Source of the DNA: JAPLUA01 sp964625855
GTDB taxonomy: Bacteria; Verrucomicrobiota; Verrucomicrobiia; Limisphaerales; UBA8199
Length of the DNA stretch: 64,000 bases
NCBI GenBank assembly: GCA_964625855.1
Contig: CAZVFC010000006.1
Location: forward strand, 124,001-188,000
Direction: 5' to 3'
Shown: positions 1 to 8,187 of the stretch, piece by piece
How positions within the stretch are numbered: position 1 is the first letter of the stretch
Layout: the number at the start of each line of letters is the position of its first letter
Program-made: the position numbers and the translations under genes
The notes under the pieces: model-generated
The model's database searches: none
What the model was told of the DNA's origin: nothing
Seen by the model: the letters and a program-made list of their open reading frames with translations, nothing else

Positions 1-49
1 CCCCAATGCAGCATTGCCTTCCGGCCCGTTGCCAGTGTAGAACACGGCT

Positions 50-283
50 ATGCAAAGGTTGGAACTGAAGCCAACGCACAAGCCGGTCCAGAATTACTAC
101 GCCGCCTTGCGCCAGTTCGACGACCTCGGCGTCACCCACGAAACCGCCGTCCGCTCCGCTTTTCAGGGCCTGCTCGACCACTGCGCCCGCCAGCACGACT
201 GGACCCTCGTCCCCGAATGGGAGATCCGCCGCCCGCGGCAGCATCGCATGCACGAAAAAGAGCAGAATAAAGTGGCAGAATAG
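50..283 (+). pseudogene. N-terminal remnant of a type ISP restriction-modification enzyme
   Basis: The first ~55 residues (LELKPTHKPVQNYYAAL, then AVRSAFQGLLDHCARQ and WTLVPEWEI) read like the conserved N-terminus of type ISP / helicase-type restriction-modification proteins, which are normally well over 900 residues. Similarity stops after IRRP and the frame ends at residue 77, so this is a truncated fragment. The matching C-terminal piece of the same family lies on the same strand at 5711-5878, with the defence genes between them. Family recognition is from memory of the motif, not from a search. Confidence 0.6.
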
Positions 284-307
284 CGTTGCCTTAGGCGCGA
301 AAAGGGC

Positions 308-327
308 TACTATACGTCTGTTTAGTA
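308..327. promoter_or_regulatory. Candidate LexA-type operator at the lexA start codon
   Basis: An imperfect dyad, TACTA-N10-TAGTA, ends on the first base of the lexA ATG (327). Two 5-bp half-sites about one helical turn apart suit a dimeric repressor, and the position would allow autoregulation of the lexA-methylase-nuclease operon. No LexA site is known to me for this lineage, so this is inference from symmetry and position only. Confidence 0.3.
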
Positions 328-932
328 TGGATTCCGAGCTCACACAGCCACAGCAGTTGATCCTGAGCTTCCTGGTGGAACGCAGCGAAAACGGTGAGCC
401 GCCACCGACCTGCCGCGAGATCTGCAAGCGCTTCGGCTACAGCAGCCCCAAAGCCGCCAGCGACCACTTGGCCGCCTTGGAGAGGAAGGGACGAATTGCT
501 CGTGAAAAAGGCCGTGCCCGCGGGTTGCGCTTGCTCCAAAGAGATCAAGGCATTCCGCTGCTTGGTCGAATTGCTGCAGGACATCCACGTGAAGGCTTCG
601 TCGAGGCTGATCGCCGGTTAGCGCTAGACCCGATTGCTTTCGGCGTGCGGGACCGCTCTAAAGCTTTCGCTCTTCAAATCACGGGGGATTCCATGATCGA
701 CTGCCAAATCTCTGACGGTGATACTGTAATACTGGAACACGGAGTTGCCCCACGGAACGGTGACATTGTGGCTGCCCTTATTGATAACGAATCTACCCTG
801 AAGACTTTCGTCCAAAGGGGCAGCAGAGCATGGCTGCGGGCCGCTAACCCTCGCTATCCGGACTTGACCCCTGCTCTCGAACTCCAGATTCAGGGAGTTG
901 CGCGCGCCGTCATTCGGCTTCTTAGAAGATGA
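327..932 (+). CDS. lexA: LexA-like SOS repressor / S24 peptidase
   Basis: This 201-residue protein has the LexA layout. An N-terminal winged-helix region (about 1-70, with YSSPKAASDHLAALERKG as recognition part) is followed by the self-cleavage site Ala84-Gly85 (GRIAAGHP) and the S24 peptidase fold, with the Ser122 nucleophile (GDSM) and Lys159 (STLKTF) as catalytic pair. RecA-stimulated self-cleavage should relieve repression after DNA damage. The start ATG at 327 leaves a complete DNA-binding domain. The stop overlaps the next gene by ATGA, so lexA heads a translationally coupled restriction operon rather than a typical SOS locus. It may therefore be an accessory LexA controlling the restriction genes; whether it is the main SOS repressor cannot be told here. 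Confidence 0.88.
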   Translation: MDSELTQPQQLILSFLVERSENGEPPPTCREICKRFGYSSPKAASDHLAALERKGRIAREKGRARGLRLLQRDQGIPLLGRIAAGHPREGFVEADRRLALDPIAFGVRDRSKAFALQITGDSMIDCQISDGDTVILEHGVAPRNGDIVAALIDNESTLKTFVQRGSRAWLRAANPRYPDLTPALELQIQGVARAVIRLLRR

Positions 933-3900
933 GCGCCCCATATCCATTGCCGCTCCCCGATCCGCCGCGCGGCTTCCATTACTACCGTAGTTCCGCAGAG
1001 ATCCTCCGCGCTCCGGAGCTTTTTGCCTACCAGCACATGCTTGTGCGGGCGTGGGGGGAGATGGACTTATCCGGTATCCTCACGCTCAACGGCATTCCAA
1101 CCGTTTACGTCCGCGATGTTCCTAAGCTACTCACGCCTGCAGAGGCTGCTGGAGCTCAATGCCGATTCTGGAATCAGGGGGTCGCGACTGTCCTGCTCTT
1201 ACGCGATCCTCAAAAGGTGCGGGTCTTCTCCTCCATGACCACGCCGGTTGACCCACACTCTGCGACTCAAGCTGATATACATGACCGACTGGTTGAGTCA
1301 CTCGATCTGGCCGCGCAGGCAAGCTGGGCCTCGCGGTTCTATGTTCAACTTGGAACCGGCCATTACTATGCTGCCGACCGGGAAGCTAAATTCAAACCTG
1401 AGGAGGCTGTGGACGCCTATCTCCTCAGAAACTTGGCTGCTGTCCGCAATGAACTGCTCGAACAAGGGCTCCAGCCCCGGTTTGCCCATGCCTTCCTCGG
1501 GCGGTTACTCTTCACTTGTTACCTCTGCGACCGCGGTCTGATCAAACTGACGAACTACTTCAAAGGCCGCTCATGGAGCCGCCTCCATGACGTGCTCGCC
1601 CCTTCGGGGGACCCGCTCCCGGCACTCTATGACACCCTCTTCCCAGCCCTCAGGGCGGACTTCAACAGCAGCATGTTTGACGATGATGACCTCGATGCTG
1701 AACGTGCGCGCATACGACCAGCGCATTTCGATGTCGTCCGCCGCTTTCTTCATGGGGATAATTTAGCCAAGGAGCCCGGCCAGCGCTCCCTAGGCTTCTG
1801 GGCGTACGATTTCAAGTTCATCCCCATCGAGACGATCAGTGCGATTTATGAGGATTTTCTTGAAAGCGAGGACGGCGAAGGCAAACATGTCTCTGGCGCT
1901 TTCTACACTCCACGGTTCCTGGCTGAGTTAACGGTTGATCTTGCGCTGGAAGGAGTCTCTCCGCTTTACGCCAAAGGACGTCACTTCCTCGACCCGGCCT
2001 GCGGGTCAGGCATTTTCCTCGTTCTGCTGTTTAACCGTCTCGCCGCGGAATGGCGGGCCGGCAGGACTTCGGAGCCGGCACCTCAGGCAAAGGCCGAGGC
2101 TCTCTTGGAACGCCTGGATTTGTTACGTGGCGTTGACAAACACCCCACTGCTTGCCGCATCGCTTGCTTCAGTCTATACCTCGCCTTCCTCGACCATTTC
2201 GACCCGCCTGATGTGCGCGCTTACAAGCTGCACACGGGAAAGAAGCTGCCCAATCTCTTGCACACCCAAGGCAGACGGTCTCCGGAACATCCCGTTGTCC
2301 ATGAGGCAGATTTCTTTGCCGTTGAGGCGAAGTGGCAAGGCCAGTTTGATCTGGTGGTGGGCAACCCGCCATGGGCTGGACGTGGCAGCAAGCAGATCGC
2401 GCAAAGGTTCATGGACAAGACGCCCGGCCTACTGACGAAAGACGGGCGAGCGTGTCTCATCCTGCCGTCGAAGGTCTTCCTGAGTCAGAACGACGCCTTT
2501 CAAGCTGCATGGCTGCGTCGAGTCACACTTGAGAAGCTCGTCCAGCTCGCTGACTACAGGTTCATTCTTTTCAAAGAAGCTCTCTGCCCCTGCAACGTTG
2601 TCCGTTTCAGCCCACTTAAGCCCGAAGAGGCGCATGAGATCGAATATGTCGCCCCGAAGGTCTCCCGGGCGGACCTTCGTGATGGCGTAATCCAGGTCGC
2701 GCCCCGAGACCGAAAGTGGATACCTCTACGCCGGGTCCTTGCTGCTGCGGAACAAAAGGCTGCTAGTGTGGCCTGGAAGTGCTACCTCTGGGGAACGCTG
2801 CGGGATTTGAAGTTTCTTGAGTATTTGTTCACGTTCCCGAGGCTCGCAGAGCAGGTAGATGTACTGAGCAAGACCGGGCGAAACAGGAGCAGACCCTGGG
2901 TGACGGGACAGGGCTGCAAACCTCGTGAAATGAAGGCAAAGTCCAAGCCAGACAGGGAGCTCAAACCATTGGGCAACTGGAAAGAAACCGATCCATTCCT
3001 TCCGACCCGGCTGCTCAATGGGATACTTACGGTTCCGGTATCCCTTTGCCCCACGCTTAAGCAGCACTTTGAGGCGGAAGGGTATATCCCCGGCAAGCTG
3101 TACAGCAAACCCGATGATGCAATATTTACGCCGCCGCTAGTGCTCTTCAATCAGGGTTTCAGCGAGTTTGGCTTCTTCGACCAGACCGTACGATTTCATC
3201 ACGCCCTCCAGTCTATCGCTGGGCCAAAGAAGGACAGAGAGAAGCTCCTCTTCCTGCTTTGCTATCTCCGGTCCAAGCTTGCTCGCTATTTCATGTTCCA
3301 AACCGCTGCGAACATCGCGACCGAACGCGACAAAGCTCACCTCTTTGAAGTCTTGCGCCTCCCATTCTATCTCAATGGTCATGGCTGTGCGCCCGCCGCT
3401 GCCAACGACCTGCTCATGAAAGTGGCGGCCAAGGCTCACCGGCTTATACAGGACATGAAGGATGGTGCCTCGCGGCTGGAAGACCGTCTCAGTTCTAGAG
3501 TGTTCCGGCTTCGGGGTGATGAGGGAACCGAAGCACAGGAGCGTGAGAAGTGGCTGGAACGCCAGAGGGTGGCAACAGCAAAGCTGGAGGCGGAGATTAA
3601 CCCGCTCATTTTTGAATACTTCGGCCTGAGCCCCCAGGAACAGGCCCTTGTCGAGGATACGTGCGATGTTTTCGACGAGAGCGACACTCCTTCCTCGCTA
3701 TTTGCGGCCCGAGACATCCCTACGCTTCAACCTCTGGACGCGGCTGGGCTTGAACCCTACGCGGTGAGGTTGACTGATACCCTCAATGGCTGGGCAACCG
3801 GTGACCTGCGGGTGTGCGCTGCAGGCGGTGTGGATGACGAATACGGCCTCGGTCTCGTCGAACTCAATCAAGTCCGTAGTCCTCGCGCATTCCAAACGCG

Positions 3901-4129
3901 TAGCGTTTCCAAAGGACTCGCGACCGCCATACAGCGGATTCAAGATGCCGGTGCCGAGCGAAATGGTCATCTTGTTTTTGAGCGCAGTGGCTGGTTCTTC
4001 GACGGTAAGCGCATTGTCCTCGTCAAGCCAGCCCTCAAGGGAGAGTGGACCCGCACTGCCGCGCTCAATGACGCAGCCGAACTTAGCGCCCATATTGCCG
4101 TAGCTCGCAGGCTATCGAAACGTCAATGA
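929..4129 (+). CDS. N6-adenine DNA methylase of a restriction-modification system (Eco57I/type IIG-like)
   Basis: This 1066-residue protein carries the gamma-class adenine methyltransferase motifs: FYTPRFLAELTVDLAL before the catalytic core, the SAM-binding motif I DPACGSGIFLV near residue 355, and the catalytic motif IV NPPW near residue 479. The region after about residue 620 contains stretches typical of target-recognition domains (ITxPLVLFNQGF-like and LPFYLNGHG). The N-terminal ~330 residues are where type IIG enzymes keep their nuclease, but I see no clear PD-(D/E)XK triad there. The gene overlaps lexA upstream and the putative nuclease downstream, both by ATGA, so the three are presumably made together. 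The product should methylate host DNA. Whether it also cuts, or relies on the downstream protein, is open. Confidence 0.85.
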   Translation: MSAPYPLPLPDPPRGFHYYRSSAEILRAPELFAYQHMLVRAWGEMDLSGILTLNGIPTVYVRDVPKLLTPAEAAGAQCRFWNQGVATVLLLRDPQKVRVFSSMTTPVDPHSATQADIHDRLVESLDLAAQASWASRFYVQLGTGHYYAADREAKFKPEEAVDAYLLRNLAAVRNELLEQGLQPRFAHAFLGRLLFTCYLCDRGLIKLTNYFKGRSWSRLHDVLAPSGDPLPALYDTLFPALRADFNSSMFDDDDLDAERARIRPAHFDVVRRFLHGDNLAKEPGQRSLGFWAYDFKFIPIETISAIYEDFLESEDGEGKHVSGAFYTPRFLAELTVDLALEGVSPLYAKGRHFLDPACGSGIFLVLLFNRLAAEWRAGRTSEPAPQAKAEALLERLDLLRGVDKHPTACRIACFSLYLAFLDHFDPPDVRAYKLHTGKKLPNLLHTQGRRSPEHPVVHEADFFAVEAKWQGQFDLVVGNPPWAGRGSKQIAQRFMDKTPGLLTKDGRACLILPSKVFLSQNDAFQAAWLRRVTLEKLVQLADYRFILFKEALCPCNVVRFSPLKPEEAHEIEYVAPKVSRADLRDGVIQVAPRDRKWIPLRRVLAAAEQKAASVAWKCYLWGTLRDLKFLEYLFTFPRLAEQVDVLSKTGRNRSRPWVTGQGCKPREMKAKSKPDRELKPLGNWKETDPFLPTRLLNGILTVPVSLCPTLKQHFEAEGYIPGKLYSKPDDAIFTPPLVLFNQGFSEFGFFDQTVRFHHALQSIAGPKKDREKLLFLLCYLRSKLARYFMFQTAANIATERDKAHLFEVLRLPFYLNGHGCAPAAANDLLMKVAAKAHRLIQDMKDGASRLEDRLSSRVFRLRGDEGTEAQEREKWLERQRVATAKLEAEINPLIFEYFGLSPQEQALVEDTCDVFDESDTPSSLFAARDIPTLQPLDAAGLEPYAVRLTDTLNGWATGDLRVCAAGGVDDEYGLGLVELNQVRSPRAFQTRSVSKGLATAIQRIQDAGAERNGHLVFERSGWFFDGKRIVLVKPALKGEWTRTAALNDAAELSAHIAVARRLSKRQ

Positions 4130-4773
4130 GACACGAGGCCGCTGAGTGGGTACCGCTGTTCCCGCAAGAGGAGATACCATCTATCCTGGCCGCGCTTGTC
4201 CGTAGCGGAGCACGGCTCAAGAAGCTTCACGAGACCGAACTGGAGAACGACCTCAGCGACCGGCTGCGAGATGAATTGGATCGGGACCTTGGACTGAGGC
4301 AACGTCCTGTTGAATTGTATCGCGAAGTGCCCCTGTACGACCGGAAGCGGGCAAGGCGGAGGCAATTGGGCCGCACCGATCTTATGTTTCTCTACTCGAC
4401 CGGCGCGCACAAACCGTGGCCTTATTTCGTCCTGGAGTCGAAGCGGCTGCACGTTAGCTTCCCGTCCGGCTGGCAGTCACTCATTTCGGAATATGTAACC
4501 GGCCATCAGGGTATGATGTGCTTCATCGACCAGCGATATGCGCAGGGTCTGGCCGCCGGGGGCATGCTTGGCTACGTTTTCGACGGACAAGTGGAAAAGG
4601 CCCGCGCCTCGGTCGGGGCAGTGATCGCATCCAACCATCATCAGCTTAAATGCTCCAGCGCCACCGCGTTTGCGCCGTCGTCTGTCCTAGCGGGTGTCAG
4701 CGAGATCGGTGAGACGACCCATACCTTACCTCAGGGAGATTTTGTAATCTACCATCTATTTCTGGCCGTCTGA
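4126..4773 (+). CDS. Putative PD-(D/E)XK nuclease subunit of the restriction system
   Basis: The gene starts inside the stop of the methylase (ATGA), which points to a shared function. The 215-residue product shows Asp85 in GRTDLMFLY and Glu104-Ser-Lys106 in YFVLESKRL, two beta strands in the spacing and hydrophobic setting of a PD-(D/E)XK nuclease core (D-X18-E-X-K). An acidic helix with Glu40 precedes it and could supply a further metal ligand. I recognise no named family. By position and motif I infer it is the cleavage subunit matching the upstream methylase. Alternatively it may be an accessory specificity or nuclease protein with an unrelated substrate. Confidence 0.55.
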   Translation: MRHEAAEWVPLFPQEEIPSILAALVRSGARLKKLHETELENDLSDRLRDELDRDLGLRQRPVELYREVPLYDRKRARRRQLGRTDLMFLYSTGAHKPWPYFVLESKRLHVSFPSGWQSLISEYVTGHQGMMCFIDQRYAQGLAAGGMLGYVFDGQVEKARASVGAVIASNHHQLKCSSATAFAPSSVLAGVSEIGETTHTLPQGDFVIYHLFLAV

Positions 4774-4791
4774 AAAGGCGTCACCCATCGG

Positions 4792-5148
4792 TTGGCGCCG
4801 TCATTGCGACTCGGGCTCTGGGACAAGGTGCTGCTCTGCGCCTCCAAGGCGTCGCTCACCAGTTGGTGGGTGGACGAGGAAATCAACCGCGCGTTCCAGA
4901 AAGAGGCGCAAATCATGCATGAGCGCGGCAAGAAAGTGCTCGCCTTGATTCCGCTCAACCTGGACGACTTCCTGTTCAGCGCGGGTTACCAGAGCGGCAA
5001 GAATACGGAACTCACCAGCCGCGTTGCCGCCAACTTCGTCGGCTGGGAGAACGACCCCGCGCTGTTCGACCGCGAACTGGAGAAGGTCATCCGAGCATTG
5101 CGAACGGGAGGAGGCAGTCGCGAGAAACCCCCGCCGGCAAGACTGTGA
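4792..5148 (+). pseudogene. C-terminal fragment of a TIR-domain protein
   Basis: The translated segment DKVLLCASKASLTSWWVDEE, then KKVLALIPLNLDDFLF, SRVAANFVGW and the end REKPPPARL match the second half of bacterial TIR domains (often fused to pentapeptide repeats), including the conserved C-terminal tail. The first half of the TIR fold, with the start of the NAD-binding pocket, is missing. The only start available is a TTG at 4792, inside the domain. It is therefore probably a 5'-truncated remnant, right after the nuclease gene. A second, shorter shard of the same family lies at 6035-6088. Confidence 0.65.
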
Positions 5149-5172
5149 GCATCACGCTGACCACACACTGGC

Positions 5173-5478
5173 CTACACCGAAGGGACCTGCGGGAAGCCG
5201 CGTGCAGCGTGCCAGAAGCGGACAATCTCGACCAACGGTTGGTTGGCCGGCAGCCGGTAGACAATCCGGTAGGAACGGTAAATGGTTTCGCGCAGTTCCG
5301 GGCGGTTATACTCGGGCACCGTGCGCCCGATTTCGGGGAACTGGGCCAGCAATTCTGCGCGCGCAATTAGCGCGTTGCCCATCCGGACCGCGGCGTCCTG
5401 GTTGTGCCGGGCGATGTAGGAAACGATGTCGGAGAGGTCGGACTGCGCGGAAGGCGAAATGATTACCTTCCGGCCCAC
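5173..5478 (-). CDS. ParE/RelE-family toxin of a type II toxin-antitoxin system
   Basis: The 101-residue product has the ParE pattern: SPSAQSDLSDIVSYIARHN (first helices), ALIARAELLAQFPEIGR, a central strand LRETIYRSYRIVYRL, and the C-terminal strand VEIVRFWHAAR. ParE proteins poison DNA gyrase and RelE proteins cleave mRNA; the sequence alone leans to ParE because of the RSYRIVYRL and WHAAR elements. It follows the antitoxin gene on the same strand with a 16-bp overlap, the usual antitoxin-first order. It appears intact. Confidence 0.85.
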   Translation of the reverse strand: MGRKVIISPSAQSDLSDIVSYIARHNQDAAVRMGNALIARAELLAQFPEIGRTVPEYNRPELRETIYRSYRIVYRLPANQPLVEIVRFWHAARGFPQVPSV

Positions 5479-5648
5479 TGTTCAACCTTGGCTTTGACTT
5501 GTTCGATCGGGATTCCCTCGCCGCGGTCAAGCTCTGCCAGCCCTTGTTCCACGGCTTGCCGAAACTCAATCTCATGGATGGCATCGGCCAAGCTCGCGTC
5601 TTGGGGCAGCTTTTCCGCCACCTCCAGCAGAATCTCTTTGGTGCTCAT
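5463..5648 (-). CDS. Antitoxin partner of the ParE-like toxin
   Basis: A 61-residue acidic, helical protein beginning MSTKEILLEVAEKLPQDASL and ending QVKAKVEQWAGR. It has the length and composition of the small antitoxins that precede ParE toxins, including the segment ADAIHEIEFRQAVEQGLAEL. I chose the ATG at 5648 because the reading frame upstream of it (to 5717) shows no conserved features and this start gives a typical antitoxin length. The 3' end overlaps the toxin gene by 16 bp. It should bind and neutralise the toxin and probably repress the pair. Confidence 0.75.
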   Translation of the reverse strand: MSTKEILLEVAEKLPQDASLADAIHEIEFRQAVEQGLAELDRGEGIPIEQVKAKVEQWAGR

Positions 5649-5710
5649 CGTCACATGATCCAACTCGTCTGGTCCTAATCTGCCACTCTCAGTCGGCCCC
5701 TTCAATCCCT

Positions 5711-5878
5711 TTCTCAAGCGACGCTGGCCGGCGCAGCGGCATCACCAACGACCCGAACCGCCCCGACGACCCCGAATACATCGTCCGCCTCCTCGGCCAG
5801 GTCATCACGGTGAGCCTGGAAACGATGAAGGTGGCACAGGGGCTGCCGGCATTGGGAATCGGTGCCCCAAGGTTTTGA
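5711..5878 (+). pseudogene. C-terminal remnant of a type ISP restriction-modification enzyme
   Basis: In the frame with CGG at 5729 the plus strand reads RRSGITNDPNRPDDPEYIVR, then LLGQVITVSLETMKVAQGLP and a stop at 5876-5878. This matches the characteristic C-terminal end of type ISP/helicase restriction enzymes (SGIxNDPNRxDDPEYIVRLIGQVIxVSxET). No start codon or upstream body is present. It complements the N-terminal remnant at 50-283, so one gene of this family was probably broken or replaced here. Confidence 0.6.
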
Positions 5879-5899
5879 CGCGCCGGCGGAAAGGGTGTG

Positions 5900-6028
5900 T
5901 TAGTAAGCCAGCCGACGAATTCCGGAGACCCGGTCGAATGCCGCGTCGAGACTGATGATCGGTTCGCGGTAGTGGCGGCAGAAGCCGGCAATCCAGTTGT
6001 CGTTTTCCCTCAGACGGGTGCCGGCTAG
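5900..6028 (-). pseudogene. C-terminal shard of a PIN-domain (VapC-like) toxin
   Basis: The minus strand reads RENDNWIAGFCRHYREPIIS followed by LDAAFDRVSGIRRLAY and a stop. This is the C-terminal third of VapC PIN domains, where the ENDxWIA acidic motif and the LDxxFDRVxG motif contribute to the metal site. Upstream, past about 6028, the frame runs into DNA that reads as a TIR remnant on the opposite strand, so the first two thirds of the toxin are missing. The longer open frame to 6199 is not a real gene start. Confidence 0.55.
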
Positions 6029-6034
6029 CGCCAG

Positions 6035-6088
6035 TGGAGCGGCAAGAAGGCGGAAATAACCAGCCGCGTCGCCGCCAACTTCGTCGGC
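6035..6088 (+). pseudogene. Short TIR-domain shard
   Basis: The plus strand in the frame of TGG 6035 reads WSGKKAEITSRVAANFVG, nearly the same as the GKNTELTSRVAANFVG segment of the TIR fragment at 4985-5045. Similarity ends at 6088. It abuts the PIN-domain shard directly. Confidence 0.5.
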
Positions 6089-6275
6089 GGCCCGCAGCTC
6101 GTCCGTGCAAGCCAAGCGCACGAGCAGCCAGTAGGTGAAAAAGGCCAGCTCGTGGTCGTCCTCGGACTCGTAATCGGCCCCTCCGGCATGTCCCCACAAC
6201 TGGTGACATGCAAGAAACCAGGGCCAGGGTATGATTCATGCAGAATTTGTTCTCGGTGTAACGTGTGTCAAAGAG

Positions 6276-6301
6276 GCCGGAGTAAAACCCCGGCTTTTTT
6301 G
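6276..6301 (+). terminator. Intrinsic terminator
   Basis: GCCGG (6276-6280) pairs with CCGGC (6290-6294) around a 9-nt loop, followed directly by seven T residues (6295-6301). It closes the plus-strand defence patch and separates it from the minus-strand gene ending at 6367. Confidence 0.65.
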
Positions 6302-6366
6302 TTGTACGGGAGGCTCAACGGGGAAGGAATGGCAGATGGCCATTAACACTTCTTGCCGGCTTCAGC

Positions 6367-7899
6367 TCAGGCCGGCTCGGCCAAACTCTCCCAACGCACG
6401 CCGACTTTCCGCGCGGCGAAGCCTAGTTCCCTGAGCCAGTCGCCGTAGGCCATCACCCAATGGGAATCCCGCGCCTCCGGAAGGAGCTGGCGCCACGCGC
6501 CCTGCACCGCGACGTCCTGTTGCGAGCGGCAGATGTCGTAGAACGGGTTGTCCTTGATCGTGCCCTTGAACCCGACCCACCGAGCCGTGCTGTATTCTGG
6601 ATCAACGAACGTCACCTCCTGGCCTAGCCGCATCTCCACCTTCGGGGCGGCGCCGTACTCCGACTCGTAATGTGTCACCAACTGAACCGGCTCATACCGC
6701 CGGCCATCCAGGCGGCGCGGACTGGTGCAATGCGCGCACGTCACCATGCCTTGGTGCGGGAAGGTGGAGTTGTGCAGAAAAACCGGCCGGTTCACGACCT
6801 GGCGCAACAGGAGGCCGGCGGGGATGATCACGAAATCCGACTCGCAGAACGCGATCAAGCCTTCGTCATTGAGAAGCGACAAAGTCAGGCAGGCGGTCGT
6901 TTGCGCCATCGGCAGAATCGTGCCCATGCAGGATTTGATCGTGAAGGCGGTCGCGTCATTCTCGCGCAGGATTTCCTTGAACAGCCCGTGCAGCACAAAA
7001 GCGTTCACGACGAACTGCCGCTCCGTCTTCAGGCGGGTGTGGGGCAGCGCCAGGTAGCGCCGCACGCTTCCTTCGGCCTCGGCCAGGACCCGGCGGTCCG
7101 CCAACGCGCGCCGGATGCGGGGAGCGAAATCGTCGTAGCTGACGTCAATGATCTTCAGGCCGAAGCGTTCCTGGCATTTCTGCGGTGCATCGGGGGCGTA
7201 TTTACCCCAGGCCCCGCCTAAAGCCACGATGCGCGTGCCCAGAAAGTGCTTCACCGCGTGCAGCGCCCGGAGTTTCCAGAGCATTTCCGCGTAATCGTCC
7301 ACGACCACATCTGCCACGTGCGCGCGCTGTGGCGATCCCTTTGGGTCGGCTGAGTCGGTGGGGGCATCCGCCCGCAAATACTGCGAGCTCAGTGCTTCGT
7401 ACCAGTAGTAGATCGGCCCGGAGCGGTGCCGCACGAAAATGAGCGCGTCGGGCTTCAACCCGAGGCAGGCCCGCAGCGTTTGCCCACCGCCGGTGCAGGC
7501 ATAGATCAACGTCACGTCCCATGGGCGGTCGGGGATGTTCCGGGCCGCCTCGGGCGTGGTGACCTTCATCAGCGGCAGAATCTCCAGACCGAATTCTGCC
7601 CCTTTCGCCAGTCGCCTCAACTCCGCGTCAATGCGTGCGCACTCCTCGGCAACGCCTGGCTCGGTCTGCACGCCTCCCCAGGATTTCCAGGACGTCGCCT
7701 CCTTGCGCGTCGGCAGGCTGTACATGAACACCGGCTGGACCTTCAGCTTTCCAGGGGGCGGAAGGAAGGGTTGGTTCGGATCCCAACTCTGGGTCGCTTC
7801 GCGGGCGGCCAGCGCCGTGGGCAATCCAAGGCATCCACCACCAATCGCACAAGAGGCCAGCCAGATGAACTGCCTGCGACTGAGATTCTGTGAGTTCAT
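6367..7899 (-). CDS. Tat-exported L-fucose/L-arabinose isomerase-like protein
   Basis: The N-terminus carries a twin-arginine signal (SRRQFIW followed by a hydrophobic stretch and LPTALAAR), so the folded protein is probably exported. The rest of the 510 residues has the general layout of the fucose/arabinose isomerase superfamily. A Rossmann-like N-terminal half contains WDVTLIYACTGGG, and a C-terminal half contains AFTIKSCMG, GLIAFCESDFVIIPAGLLL and FPHQGMVTCAHCTSPRRLDG. Cytoplasmic isomerases of this fold bind Mn2+ and sugar; an exported relative is unlikely to act in the same pathway, so the substrate is unknown. It stands alone, divergent from the cytochrome gene. Confidence 0.65.
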   Translation of the reverse strand: MNSQNLSRRQFIWLASCAIGGGCLGLPTALAAREATQSWDPNQPFLPPPGKLKVQPVFMYSLPTRKEATSWKSWGGVQTEPGVAEECARIDAELRRLAKGAEFGLEILPLMKVTTPEAARNIPDRPWDVTLIYACTGGGQTLRACLGLKPDALIFVRHRSGPIYYWYEALSSQYLRADAPTDSADPKGSPQRAHVADVVVDDYAEMLWKLRALHAVKHFLGTRIVALGGAWGKYAPDAPQKCQERFGLKIIDVSYDDFAPRIRRALADRRVLAEAEGSVRRYLALPHTRLKTERQFVVNAFVLHGLFKEILRENDATAFTIKSCMGTILPMAQTTACLTLSLLNDEGLIAFCESDFVIIPAGLLLRQVVNRPVFLHNSTFPHQGMVTCAHCTSPRRLDGRRYEPVQLVTHYESEYGAAPKVEMRLGQEVTFVDPEYSTARWVGFKGTIKDNPFYDICRSQQDVAVQGAWRQLLPEARDSHWVMAYGDWLRELGFAARKVGVRWESLAEPA

Positions 7900-8187
7900 A
7901 TCCTGATCCTCTGTTGAATTCCACGTGAAGACGAATAAACCGCCTCACGCCGTTGAAGCACCCCATGCAGTCTCGACTCGCCACGGCAAGGTTTCGCTGA
8001 GGAAGCGGCACGCATGTCGAAATAGTGCGCCGGCCCACCGCCGCTGTCCACAGGGTATTTGATGAATAGAAGCTACCTGACCACCAAGCGCCGGTGCCAT
8101 TTGAACGGGTAGCGGAGCCAAAAAATGCGAAGCAATCGGCAAATGATGTAGAGTGAGCCCGTTCCCCAGCCGCGATGCTGCTGGTTT

